The notes under the pieces: model-generated
Database searches by the model: none
What the model saw: the letters and a program-made list of their open reading frames with translations, nothing else
What the model was told of the DNA's origin: nothing
Shown: positions 25,733 through 38,225 of the stretch, piece after piece
Numbering within the stretch: position 1 is the first letter of the stretch
Layout: every line of letters begins with the position of its first letter
Program-made: the position numbers and the translations under genes
From: Styela clava
Taxonomy: Eukaryota; Chordata; Ascidiacea; Stolidobranchia; Styelidae
Length of the DNA stretch: 64,000 nt
Direction: 5' to 3'
NCBI RefSeq assembly: GCF_964204865.1
Contig: NC_135263.1
Coordinates: 9,283,426 to 9,347,425, forward strand

Positions 25733-27819
25733 CTACTCTTGGAGAAAGTTTTCCCAACCATGTTGACCTCGTGGTTTACCTGAAAGTTGTTATTACAAGT
25801 TTCGAGGTTAAAGGTTTGTTGCAATATTTGCTATCTTAAGATTAATAGGAAAATATTTTATAAATGTGTCTAACGTTTAAAACAATTATTTGTACTCGAT
25901 AATTAATGAGTTACCATCAACAACTCGGTAGGATGTAACAAAGGATTTTTCTTCGTGAGTTGTATATTTATGTAGAAGATGAGAACTATTAGAGTCGAAA
26001 CGTTCATTCTCTTCAAAGTTGGTTTTGGATTTATTACGAAAGAAAATATCATTATTTTTAAAAAATGATTCAATTATCAGTTTTATAAGAATTTTGATAT
26101 CTGCACGTGGTGATTTATATTCATAGTCACGAATTTAGTTCACCTTCATTTCCAGTTTTTTTGGAAGAATTGTATTTAATTTCAACTATGTTTTCACACT
26201 CCATTTCTGTTTTATCAGATACCGCATCATTCCGCACAATAAAGATGTTTCCTGCAGGTGGAAGCCGTGTTAATAAAAATACAGAAAAATATAATACCAT
26301 TGTACAAAATCTGATAGAAACCAAAAATACTTATTTTGTCTTCTCAGATGAAAGAAATAAACAATGATTTCAAAAGTCTATGAATTAATTCGGAACCGAA
26401 TAGGTTTATAAAATTGTTATTTCACAATGTTAAAAGTTAACCTACACAAAGTTAAAGCAATATTGAACTCAAAAATAGTTTACACAGGCCACAGGAACAC
26501 AATTGAGTTCACACTATAAGCACGTACAACACAGTTAAAATCTTCACCAAAGGTCGGTTTTTGAGTTATCGTCTGCTAATTCCAGTCAAAGCGTTTTGCT
26601 AATTCATGGATTCTGTCTTCGTAACTGGTCTTCAATGCACTAAAGTGTCGGATTTTTTTCTATTGTTCAATTTAATTATGTGACGCTAAACGTGCTCTAG
26701 TCATGAAAATTAAACGAACTGATTGAGTACCGATAATAGCTTTTGCGACAATAACTTTTTTCACTTACTCGACTTTGAAGGTTTTACCTCAGGGAGATCC
26801 ACTTTCGAAAGAGCTGAATTAAAATTTAAAGATAAATGAAGGTTGTCTATTAAAGTTTAATTCAATCAATGACAAGCAAGAATAGCATATAGTTTATATT
26901 GCCAAAATATAATATACATCAGTTCCATCGCAATAAATCGATGAAATGAAACATAGTACAATCAGTGGTTTCACTTTGGTCTTCGAACGGAATAAATCAA
27001 ACTAAGGTTAATTGAGATAAAATATTGGGATCAAGACAAATAAAATAAAAAAAACAAAAATACTGATAATTTGATAATTACAAAAATCATATTTCACGTC
27101 AGATTTTTCTTAATGTGAGAAAACCATATAAAAGATTTTATTATGTGTAGTGTCCTAAGAGATGTGTTTAAAAAACGACTCCGTATGCATATTTAGCAGT
27201 CAATCAAACGATACATATGTCTGAAGAAAAGTAATATATATATAAAACATTCTTGCGGAGAGTACTACGGAAAATGATTCAAGTAGCAAAAATTTTATTA
27301 TTATTGCTTATGAATAGTATATGATAAAATTTCAATTCATCAATAACCGTTTCTAATATATACGATACCTGATCCTTGCTCAGTGTTTTCATGTGTAATA
27401 TGGTTCCTACTGCCAGCAATCAAGTGTTTTGTTTTTAAATTCCCAAAGTTGAATACTACGACGTAAATTAATAAACAAAATATAAGTCTATGCACTGGTG
27501 AATTCCAGTTCTCAGGTTCATTAACGTTAGGACCGTTAAAAGTGGCAGTAGAAATATGCTTCTGATACAATATTCTATCTGTTGGATCTATTTATAAGTT
27601 TTCTTTTAAAAAACGACGACACAGGTATTTACCATTTTACTGTGAAGCAAGTTTTAGATGTTGAATAGCACAAGAAGTTGGAAAATTAAAAGCCACACGG
27701 CGTCATATCTACGATTCCATATAGATAAAAATGAATTCTAAATTTGTAGTGCAATTGACGTTATAAAAGATATTTCTTACATACATACCATTATTTGCGG
27801 GTGTACTCGATCCTGCCAT
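25733..27819 (-). CDS. Unrecognised small single-pass membrane protein, copy B (intact)
   Basis: Predicted four-exon gene; all three introns are phase 1. Exons: 27789-27819, 27369-27587, 26144-26251, 25733-25779. The joined frame has no internal stop and gives 134 residues. Residues 1-44 are polar, starting MAGSSTPANN; about 45-58 (LIFCLLIYVVVFNF) form one hydrophobic segment; the remainder is polar and hydrophilic, ending WENFLQE. There is no N-terminal signal peptide, so type II topology is likely. The start codon, most splice sites and the stop are also found in copy A. Alternative: exon 3 may be read through, stopping at 26127. I do not recognise the family; a TNF-type ligand was considered but the diagnostic motifs are absent. 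The prediction is by hand, without transcript support. Confidence 0.42.
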
Positions 27820-28580
27820 TGTTAATTCTGCTGTGCTGATCCCTACACACAATACAACCGACTGCAGCTAATGATTATGATGGCCACCACTGGTACTTCG
27901 GATAAAATACGGTACATTCTTGAGATTGAACCCTGGACTTCCCCCGTTCCAGTTCTGAAAAAAACATGGGTTGGGTAAGCTTTTCACGATGTTTTTTTCG
28001 CTTCCCTTGCGGAACTAAACACTTAACTAAACGCTTCCTCAAAATTAGTACACAATGGGTAAGACAACACAACGACTATTTACAGTTTACACTATTACAC
28101 AACAGACTTTGAAACCTTAAAACCATTTGTGTGTGCTATTTTTAATACATACACTGGGCCCAGGTAGAAATTGTTGAAATAGGAAACTCTTTGTGACCTC
28201 CTTGGGCTGAACCCCCGTGCGCAAGACTTGATACATGCATGATATAAAGAACCAAAATTTCGATGTAGATGACCGAAACAATCACACCAAAATCACGAAA
28301 CATACTTCAAGCCCGAATAAAATACTAAAAATTTAAAAAAATCTGCTTATAAACTCATAAGAGCGGGACGCAGTAAACAGCCTGGCCACATTCTCAGCCT
28401 ATTAGAGTATTACACTACTTTGTCCAGTGGGTACCGCTAACAAAGTATCGAACTGCTACGAAAGGGTATTATGACTTTAAAATCTTTATAAGAAGCCATC
28501 AGAAAATGCCAGGCATACGTTATGCATGAATAGGTATAGGTTAGATAGATATTACATACCGTTGCCAATTTGAGCATATC

Positions 28581-28707
28581 ATGTGTTCTTGTGTACCTAC
28601 AAAATTCGGCACGGTACACCCCTGGTACACCCCCTATCGATGTGGTACCATTTTTGAACTTTTTGGTACACCCTGGGGTGTACTATACACCTGGTTGACG
28701 AGCACTG
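28581..28707 (-). mobile_element. hAT terminus (right end on + strand)
   Basis: Read on the minus strand it starts CAGTGCTCGTCAACCAGGTG, a hAT-like terminus, followed by GTACACC-rich sequence. No partner terminus was found. Confidence 0.45.
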
Positions 28708-28932
28708 CTGTAGAGTCTAGAAGTGACTTTTCTAAGCAACGTAAGAAGCACACGGCTTCTGCCATTTCCGCCTATGTATTCGTCATATACTCCGTATGCA
28801 AACGGAGCATACATCGCTAAACGTTTACCCAATGGAGACTGAAATTCATGATTTAAGCATTTCATTCCAGTTTATAAAGGGATATCACCGGATAAAGGTT
28901 GTGCTATATACTTAGTTCTGCTACTGCTACAC

Positions 28933-29010
28933 CAGTGGTTCTTAACATTTGTGAGCCTGCCGAACCCATGCGCTATTCTGCAAGCACCCGTCGAACCCCA
29001 TCGTACTGAA
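28933..29010 (+). mobile_element. hAT terminus, truncated
   Basis: Begins CAGTGGTTCTTAAC followed by GAACCC-type sequence, resembling Charlie-like hAT ends. No right end was located. Confidence 0.45.
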
Positions 29011-31036
29011 CGGTTGTTGTTGTTTTATTTTACAGAAATAGAGATAGGATATGACTCGGCGCAAGATCGAGATTGTCCTGAATGGATCATGATAATTTCG
29101 GGCAAAGCTCAGCATTTAAAAATCGAACGAATCATCTAAACATAAAGCGTCGACTAATCGAGAAAGAGACTTGACACGACACTATAAGATAATTTTGAGC
29201 GAGTCCTCGGAATAGCAAAAAAAATCCAGTGAATAAAGTTATACCACACCCTTCATTTTGTTTGGAAAAAATTCTCTAGTTTTTTTGCGGCAGTAACTTG
29301 AAAATGAGCCGTGCTGATGTCGATGTATAGTTGATAACAAATAAGCATAGGATTGATTTTCTCATTTATCTGGGGGGAGGAAAGTCGACATGGCGACTGA
29401 ATTATATGGCGTAACACGCCTTTCGCCGTGTTGATATTCTATGACAGTACGACAGTATTGTACGATACCTCCAAGTCCAGAGCATTTTATCTACAAGTCA
29501 TGCAAACCTAGATTTGTATTTCGTTGTTTAGATCTTTACACAAGCATCACTTGTATCTGAACTGAGTATATTTCTGGTACTCGATTTAATGAAAATCATG
29601 TGAGAAAACATGAGGTTTTAAAGGGTGGGGAGTTTGTAAGGGTATTTCACTTTGAGAGAATTGTGTTTTCTGCCAATCCATTTGGGCAAAATTATTCTAA
29701 CGACGAATTCTCTGAAAAAAATTAATTTTGCACAATCACATCTTAATCGTAGTTCCAAGGTAACTGTTTTACACGTAACATTGAAATGTTTTAGTCTAAA
29801 TTTATTTGAGCTATAATAATGGCGTTACAGAGAAGTAATTTGTAAACTGATTGTAAAAGTTTAAAGAGACAAATATAAACCCCCAAAGAAAATAACTTCC
29901 CGAAACAGGAGTCGTCTAAAATAGATGGTAACCCGTAGAAGTTGACTGACAAGTTCAATTGTATTGTTACGTTAGTAGAAGAACCTGCAAATCGACAGAC
30001 CTGAACTACTATAGTAGTTCACTTATTGTTAGAATGGAATTGATCACACAAATTATATCACACAAATCACAAGTATGTTTTTTGCAATAATTTGTGACCT
30101 GGTGGGCGACCGCAAAAACACGACTTTGTGAGCTAAGTATGTTCTTTATAATATCTACTTAATTATGAATTATTATTGTAGTTTCTGATGACAAATCGAT
30201 CTTTACGTTTTGTCATATCAACCAATTTGAAAGTAAATTTTGTTTACAATCAATTATCTTATTACACACCAATACTTTTGAAATACTCATCGTAATTTTA
30301 TATAAAAGAGTGATCGATAATACTACTAAAACGGGAATAGTCATGTAAAAAAGTCTCCTATGAACTGCCCACATTTGTGAAAAAGATACGAAGAAAGATA
30401 GAAAAACTTTTCTTTTAAATTTTGTGAATTCAAAACTATTTCACTTCAAAGCCTAGCGTTGGTAAACACGCTTGACTATTGTTATTGTCTAATGCAAATA
30501 CGGGACAAACAATTTGACAAATGCTTCCAATAAAGCTTGTTTAATTTGAAATGAGATCAGCCCCTACGACATACATAAAGCTAACTAGATCAAATATTCC
30601 CGTTGTATATCCATATTTGCGGGCGACAATGAGAAGCCGCGAGTAAAAACATTTTTCTACTATTTGTCACCACATAGATTCGGTTAACTCAGTATTGCGC
30701 TGAGGTGACAGAAATATTTAATATGTTGATTTTCAGCAACCAAATTTTTGAACGTTCGGAGCGTCAAAAATTTAGCATTTGATTTGTAATAAATAATTAG
30801 CAATGCAAATTTGCATTAAACTAGACAAACCGCAAAGAAGATTATATAGGTATATAAAAAGAAATATAAATATTATATTGTACCGAATTCTTTGTTTATA
30901 TATAGTATGGATTACTCAACAAAAAGTTTTCTTGATAAGTAATCAAGGCACGCAACTTGTTTCTTGTTCTCAATAGTGTTTGTACTGAAAACTCTGATAT
31001 CCTTTTTTTACAAGCTTACGTTTGTATTGCCAAGGC
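29011..31036. other. Upstream region of SLC7 copy 1, no gene recognised
   Basis: No supported exon. The block at 30001-30150 matches 35160-35330 upstream of SLC7 copy 2 (shared ACTACTATAG..GTTCACTTATTG, TTTTTTGCAATAATT and AAAAACACGAC), so it is a conserved promoter-proximal or duplicated flank. About 790 bp at 30165-30955 have no counterpart upstream of copy 2. Confidence 0.45.
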
Positions 31037-33821
31037 ATGGAAATTCGAGCGGAAGCCGTGAATAATGCAGCTTATTCTGGTACGAAAAACAAACAACCCA
31101 AAGAAGTATTCGAATTAAAGAAAAAGATTGGATTATGGCGCGGGGTTTCTATTCTTGCTGGAATTATGGTCGGTTCTGGCATATTTTTGTCTCCCGTTGG
31201 TGTGCTGGCCGGTACCAATGGTAGTGTTGGAATAAGTTTAGTACTCTGGGTTGTCTGTGGCTTATTCTCAGGTCTGGCGGCATTGTGTTATGCTGAACTC
31301 GGAACAACTGTAGTAGAATCTGGAGGTGACTTTGCATATTTTAATGCAGCTTATGGAGGACCCGTTGCTTTCGCCTTTTCTTCGGCGTATCTTTTTGTTA
31401 TGTACCCGACGGGGAATGCAGCTAAAGCCGTTGCGTTGGGAACATATATTGCTACACCTTTTTACAATGGAGATTGTGCTCCACCGACCACAGCTATCAA
31501 GTTTGCGGGAGCTGCAGCAGTTCTTGTGGTGACGTTCGTGAATTACTTCAGTGTTCGAAATGCTGCTAGAGTTCAGGTTGTATTCACCATTGCTAAATTT
31601 GTCGGGTTGGCGGCTATCATAATTGGTGGAATTACACGCCTGGCGGATGGAGACCCAGTTGCAAATTCTAATTTTGTGAATGCGTTTGACCCCAAAGCAT
31701 TAGCCGGTCTCACTGCAACGCAGATTGGATTAGCATTCTACCAGGTATACAATTCTTTGTGCGGTTTTACTATCAGTTTAAAAGTTCGACCATGCAAAAC
31801 TTACATTGTCTTGTTAAGAAAATTACATACAGTTGTCTCGAAACTTGTTGTTAGTGTAAATGTACATTAACAGGGACTTTTTTCGTATGATGGATGGGCA
31901 AATTTGAATAGAGTGACAGAAGAAGTTAAAGACGTGGGAAAAACTCTGCCAAGATGTATTATGATAGCCATCACTGGAGTGACTGCATTTTATGTTCTCG
32001 TTAACATAGCTTATTTTTCGGGTAATTTTTCATTCTAAGCTAAATAATGATAACTATAAATTGTTTTTGTGAAGACCTAAATATTTTGAGTGATGATTTT
32101 ATTTATATATAGCGTCGACAGTAAGCGATAATAATTACAACAATGCATGAAAATGTGGCCGTTAAAAATTGAATTAGTATGTCCTCATTGACATTTTCCT
32201 GATTAGCCAACGTCACGGAAATAGCACGTGCATAAATCCATTGGAATAAAGTCTATGGTTCCAAAAATAATTAGGTGTGTGATGGTCCCCAAAAATTTAC
32301 TTCCGAAGTCACTCATCTGACCAAATATTGAGTAGATTTGACATTTTTCAGTTCTCACTCCTGAAAACATTCTGTCTTCAAAAGCAGTGGCTGTTACATT
32401 CGGGTATCGAGTTTTTGGATCTTTTGGTTGGATAATGCCATTGGCTGTGTGCCTTTCTATATTTGGATCACTGAACGGATCTTGTTTAGCTGGTGGAAGA
32501 ATTGCATTTGCTGCAGCTAGGAGAGAGCACTTGCCTCAAGTAATCTGAAACGCTTTTATACCTTACTTGACAACAACATTCATTTATATATCTATTTTTA
32601 TGAATCCACTTTTATAATGAATAATTCTTATCGACTGGCAGTATCTCTATAAGATATTTAAAATATATTAGTATAACAAGATTTTGCTCTGATAACGCAA
32701 AATATGAGTGACAATAGTGATGAATATCATAAGTTTTAACTGCTACAAGTCACGTGAAAACTCTTGGCAAGAAATGTATATGATTATTAATATCAGATAT
32801 TCAGCAAATTTATATTCTATCAACATAAACTTTGCTTCTTTTTTTTTATAAAATTTGAAGACGTTTTTCTGTAATATAAATGGCAGAATATCTTATCATT
32901 ATTTTTTTTTAGATATTTTCTATGATTCACGTCGAGCATATTACTCCGGGACCATCTCTCCTTATTCATAACTTACTCGTTTTAATAATGCTTATACCTG
33001 GTGATTTTGACACTCTTCTCAACTCCATGAGTTTTGCAACTTGGATATTTTATGGTTTGGGAGCAGTCGGAGTTCTTGTTCTACGAAAAACAAGACCTGA
33101 CTTGCCGAGGCCTTACAAGGTTACATAAATATTTTTTTAGATTTAAATCTCACTTTTTGAAGTGATCACTCAAACTTATATCTATATCAAATATGGTGTA
33201 AATAAATAGTTACATGATTAAATACACTTCAACGCTATATACTACTCTGGTTGAAAGGACTAAATGTTTGAATTTTAAATTATAGTAAATTTTGGGACCT
33301 CCTGAAGTATGCGCACCAAGATGACGCACAACCTGAACTCAGATTGTGTACTAGGTTAGAGTTCAGTTCGTGCGACATCTTGGTGCGCATACTTCAGGAG
33401 TACCAAATTTTGTACTGTTCATGTATTTGCCTTGAATGAATAAAAGATTTTACATATACTTATACAAGGAAATTTGAGAAGTCCAAAGTACAAACTTCTT
33501 GAAAAATAACAAAACATAAAATCATTAAGAGTCCAATTCTTGTAATTTATTTAACAGGTTCCTGTTGTTATACCTGTCATTGTCGCTATATTTACAGTTT
33601 ATCTGACAATTGCTCCATTAATCGAAAACCCGGATATTTCTTACTTGTATGGTGGAATATTCATACTTTGTTCGCCGATTTTCTATTTCCTGTTTGTCTA
33701 CAAAAAGCTTCGTCTGCCAGGAATGGATCACTTCACAATATTTTTGCAAAAATTTCTTGATGTTTCACCAACGGATTGGGAAGACAAGTTGGCAATAAAT
33801 GCTTCTGATAAGAGTGAATAA
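31037..33821 (+). CDS. SLC7 amino-acid transporter light chain, copy 1
   Basis: Exons 31037-31744, 31874-32021, 32352-32539, 32913-33119, 33558-33821; the phases agree and the product is 504 aa, typical for LAT/b0,+AT proteins (SLC7A5-A13 branch). It is expected to be a 12-TM obligate amino-acid exchanger. TM1 carries the substrate-binding GSGIF (residues 46-50). CYAELGT near 84-90 and ESGG at 94-97 are LAT hallmarks. Cys147 in PFYNGDC is at the position that forms the disulfide with an SLC3 heavy chain. Exon 2 starts with the YDGW segment of TM6. The C-terminus ends SPTDWED then Ser/Asp/Lys-rich residues. ATG 31037 is chosen because it aligns with copies 2 and 5. AATAAA lies at 33864. Substrate cannot be decided from sequence. 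Confidence 0.93.
33285..33413. repeat. Foldback element in intron 4 of SLC7 copy 1
   Basis: An inverted repeat with arms of about 50 bp (left arm CTCCTGAAGTATGCGCACCA, right arm TGGTGCGCATACTTCAGGAG) and a short loop near 33340-33355. It could form a long hairpin in the pre-mRNA. Counterparts occur at the same site in copies 2 and 3. Confidence 0.8.
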
Positions 33822-35415
33822 TTAGTACATCGCACAATGTACATTTTCATAAACATTGACATTAATAAACAGATATTAAACATACTTTTTAGTTTGTATG
33901 TGCTAACTTGGCTACTTATATGCTTATGAACTATATTTCATTTCACTTTCAATTGTTCTGTGATTCCACTGATTTTGTATAAATGTGTATGGTGATTTTG
34001 TCGTCTGGAATTCTTCAGATCATAAATCAAAATATTAGCGCTATGTTCAGTTTGCGTTTACGTTAACTTAAAGAATATCTTTCAGATGAAATAAATCCAC
34101 GATATAGTTTTAGAGAGATTTCTGCTTATAAACTTAACTCTGATCCCACTTGTTAAAGTACCATAATAGGTAAAAAACACTAATCTTTGTTGGTTATTGC
34201 ATGAAACATTCATGCGAAAGCGAGGTAGTCAATTTGTACCCCGAAAGACGTGATGCGTCATTTTGTAAATGGATCTGTACACGAAATGTAAACAATTGTT
34301 ACTTCGTTACTAAACGCATATTTTTGTCTAAGACTTGTTTACAAAGTGGGGTGATTTTTCTCGTCAAAATGAAATATGATGTGTTAATATTTTATCTTGC
34401 ATAAGATAATGGTAAACTTTATATTGAATCTGTATACAGTATATAAATTTATATGCAGCCTTCTACAGAATGTGACGCACCGAATTTTATATGATTGCAG
34501 AAAACAAATATACTTCATAAGGCCACATTACCTATGTACACAAACTAATGCCATTATTTCAATACGGATGAAAAAGTGCTTCACAAATTAGAATTTCGAA
34601 AAAAAAAACTTGGCATTGATGTTAATATTTGTTTGACAATAAACGCAAAATTTAGTTCAAATACTGCTGTCCAATTATGTCCTGAAAGTATTGTTCAAAC
34701 AAACGATCTTTTAGCGTAGGAAGATAGATATAGCTAGAACATACCAGGCAACTATAGCAGTATTGGCAGAAGAAAAATTAATTTCAGAATCAGCAAATGA
34801 AATTTCCATTATTTCAAGATTTTAATCATTAAGAGACGAGATATTAAATGTCATTGAAAAAGAACGTTAAAGGTTCAACCTTAAATTAATATTTGTAACG
34901 ATAGTTTAATTTTTTTAAATAACCAAAATTTGAGGTCAAATTCATTTATGGAATCAGTTACTATATATTTCGCGTGTAAAATCACAACAAAAAAACTCTA
35001 TTCGGCAAAGTTTATCTTCTATACCCATATCATAGTTGTGCAGTTTCCGGTCATTATTTTCCAGAAAACTGATAGCTTTCACGAACTAAGGAGTTTTTCA
35101 CCTAAATAAGGAGTGGAAATAAAATCAATTTGCGATCCATATATATTATGAATAATAGAAAGGGTAGAACTACTATAGGAGTTCACTTATTGTTAGGATG
35201 GAATTGATCACACATATCGTATTATGTTTTTTGCAATAATTCATGCCCATGCGAAGTCCCCAAAAACACGACGGGTCACGGCTCTGTGGGCTCAGTATAT
35301 TCCTTGTAATTGCTACCTAATATAAATAAAGTACTTGTTCCTTGTATTTAATAGTGTTTGAACTGAGAACTCTGATATTCTTTTATTTACAAGATTACGT
35401 TTCTATTGGCAAGGC

Positions 35416-38225
35416 ATGGAAATTCGAGCAGAAGCCGTGAATAATGCAGCTCATTCTGGTACGAAAAACAGTCAACCCAAAGAAGTATTTGAATTACAGA
35501 AAAAGATTGGATTATGGCGCGGGGTTTCTATTATTGCTGGGATTATGGTCGGTTCTGGCATATTTTTGTCTCCCGTTGGTGTGCTGGCCGGTACCAATGG
35601 TAGTGTTGGAATGAGTTTAGTACTATGGGTTGTCTGTGGCTTATTCTCAGGTCTGGCGGCATTGTGTTATGCTGAACTCGGAACAACTGTTGTAGAATCT
35701 GGAGGTGACTTTGCATATTTTAATGCAGCTTATGGAGGACCCGTTGCTTTCGCCTATTCTTCGGCTTATCTTTTTGTTATTTACTCGACGGGGAGTGCAG
35801 CTAAGGCCGTTGCGTTGGGAACATATATTGCTACACCTTTTTACAATGGAGAATGTGCTCCACCGACCACAGCTGTCAAGTTTGCGGGAGCCGCAGCCAT
35901 TCTTGTGGTGACGTTCGTGAATTACTTCAGTGTTCGAAATGCTGCTAGAGTTCAGGTTGTATTCACCATTGCTAAATTTGTCGGGTTGGCGGCTATCATA
36001 ATTGGTGGAATTACACGCCTGGCGGATGGAAACCCAGTTGCAAATTCTAATTTTGTGAATGCGTTTGATCCCAAAGCATTAGCCGGTCTCACTGCAACGC
36101 AGATTGGATTAGCATTCTATCAGGTATACAATTCTTTGTGCCGTTTTACTGTCAGTTAAGAAGTTCGACCATGCAAAACTTACATTGACTTGTTAAGAAA
36201 ATTACATACAGTTGTCTCGAAACTTGTTGTTAGTGTAAATGTACATTAACAGGGACTTTTTTCGTATGATGGATGGGCAAATTTGAATAGAGTGACAGAA
36301 GAAGTTAACGACGTGGGAAAAACTCTGCCAAGATGTATCATGATAGCCATCACTGGAGTGACTGCCTTTTATGTTCTTGTTAACATAGCTTATTTTTCAG
36401 GTAATTTTTCATTGTAAACTGAATAATGATAACTATAAATTATTTTTGTGAAGATTTAAATATTTTTAGTGATGATTTTTTTATGGCGTCGAAAGTAAGC
36501 GATATTAATTACAACCACGCATGAAAATGTGGCCCCTGAAAAATTGAATCGGTATGTCTTCATTGACATTTTGCTGACTAGCCAACGTCATGGAAATAGC
36601 ATGTGCAATAAATAGCATGTATTCATTGGAATGAGGTCCATGGTTCCGAAAATATTTAGGTGTGTGATGGTCTCTAAACATTTAGTTCCGAAGTCACTCA
36701 TCTGACCAAATATTGAGTAAATTTGACATTTTTCAGTTCTCACTCCTGAAAACATTCTGTCTTCAAAAGCAGTGGCTGTTACATTTGGGTATCGGGTTTT
36801 TGGATCTTTTGGCTGGATAATGCCATTGGCTGTGTGCCTTTCTATATTTGGATCACTCAACGGATCTTGTTTAACTGGTGGAAGAATTACATTTGCTGCA
36901 GCTAGGAGAGGGCACTTGCCTCAAGTAATCTGAAACGTGTTTATACCTTGCTTGACAACAACATTCATTTATATATTTATTTTTATGAATCCACTTTTAT
37001 TAGAATGAATAATTCTTATCGACTGGCAGTATCTCTATAACATATTCGATATATTTTAGAGCTTAGTATAACAAGATTTTGCTCTGATAACGCATAATAT
37101 GAGTGACAATAGTGACGAATATCATAAGTTTTAACTGCTGCAAGCAAGTTATGTAAAAACTCTTGGCAAGAAATGTATATGATTATTAAGATTAGAGATA
37201 TTCAGCAAATTTATATTCTATCAACATAAACTTTGGTTCTTTTTTTTATAAAATTTGCAGCCGTTTTTCTTTAATAATAAATGGCAGAATATTGATCATT
37301 ATTTTTTAGATATTTTCTATGATTCACGTCGAGCATATTACTCCGGGACCATCTCTCCTTATTCATAACTTACTCGTTTTAATAATGCTTATACCTGGTG
37401 ATTTTGACACTCTTCTTAACTCCATGAGTTTCGCAACTTGGATATTTTATGGTTTGGGTGCCGTCGGAGTTCTTGTTCTACGAAAAACAAGACCTGACTT
37501 GCCGAGGCCTTACAAGGTTACATAAATATTTTTTTAGATTTAAATCTTACTTTTTGAAGTGCTCATTCAAACTTTATAGCTATATAAAATATGGTGTAAA
37601 TGAATAGTTACGTGAATAAATACACATCAACACTATATACTACTCTGGTTAAAAGGAGTGAATGTTTGAGTTTTAAATTAGATGAATTTTGGGACCTCCT
37701 GAAGTATACGCGCCAAAATTGCGCACAACCTGAACTCAGGTTGTGTATCATGTTGAGGTTCAGGCTGTGTGACATCTTGGTGCGCATACTTCAGAAGTAC
37801 CAAATTTAAATTCAAGTACTGTCCATGTATTTGCCTTGAATGAATAAAGTATTTTAAAGATACTTATACAAGAAAATTTGAGAGGTCCAACGTACAAACT
37901 TCTTAAAAAATAACAAAATATAAAATCATTAAGAGTCCAATTGTTGTAATTTATTTAACAGGTTCCCGTTGTTATACCTGTCATTGTCGCTATATTTACA
38001 GTTTATCTGACAATTGCACCATTAATCGAAAACCCGGATATTTCTTACTTGTATGGTGGAATATTCATACTTTGTTCGCCGATTTTCTATTTCCTGTTTG
38101 TCTACAAAAAGCTTCGTCTGCCAGGAATGGATCACTTCACAATATTTTTGCAGAAATTTCTTGATGTTTCACCAACGGATTGGGAAGACAAGTTGGCAAT
38201 AAATGCTTCTGATAAGAGTGAATAA
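35416..38225 (+). CDS. SLC7 amino-acid transporter light chain, copy 2
   Basis: Exons 35416-36123, 36253-36400, 36737-36924, 37310-37516, 37962-38225; 504 aa, the same exon lengths as copy 1. Nearly identical to copy 1, with scattered conservative changes (for example SIIAG for SILAG, YSTGS for YPTGN, NGEC for NGDC) and TGGRIT instead of AGGRIA in TM8. GSGIF, the heavy-chain-linking Cys in PFYNGEC, and the YDGW segment are intact. The introns also align with copy 1, showing a recent tandem duplication. AATAAA at 38268-38273. Same family role as copy 1; it may differ in substrate preference through TM8. Confidence 0.93.
37685..37810. repeat. Foldback element in intron 4 of SLC7 copy 2
   Basis: Same element as in copy 1. 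The left arm is slightly diverged (GAAGTATACGCGCCAAAATT), so the hairpin is less perfect. Confidence 0.75.

Larger units (their letters stand above)
24710..28165. repeat. Segmental tandem duplication, copy B
   Basis: Partner of 19775-23285. It differs by a hAT insertion at 24904-25083 and by many small indels; for example, a 7-bp insertion near 28082 breaks an ORF that is open in copy A (23096-23449). Similarity ends near 28165. Confidence 0.75.

Noticed and set aside
25733-27819. TNF-superfamily ligand interpretation of the small type II membrane protein
   Set aside because: Only the topology fits. The protein is too short for a TNF homology domain and lacks its aromatic and beta-strand motifs.
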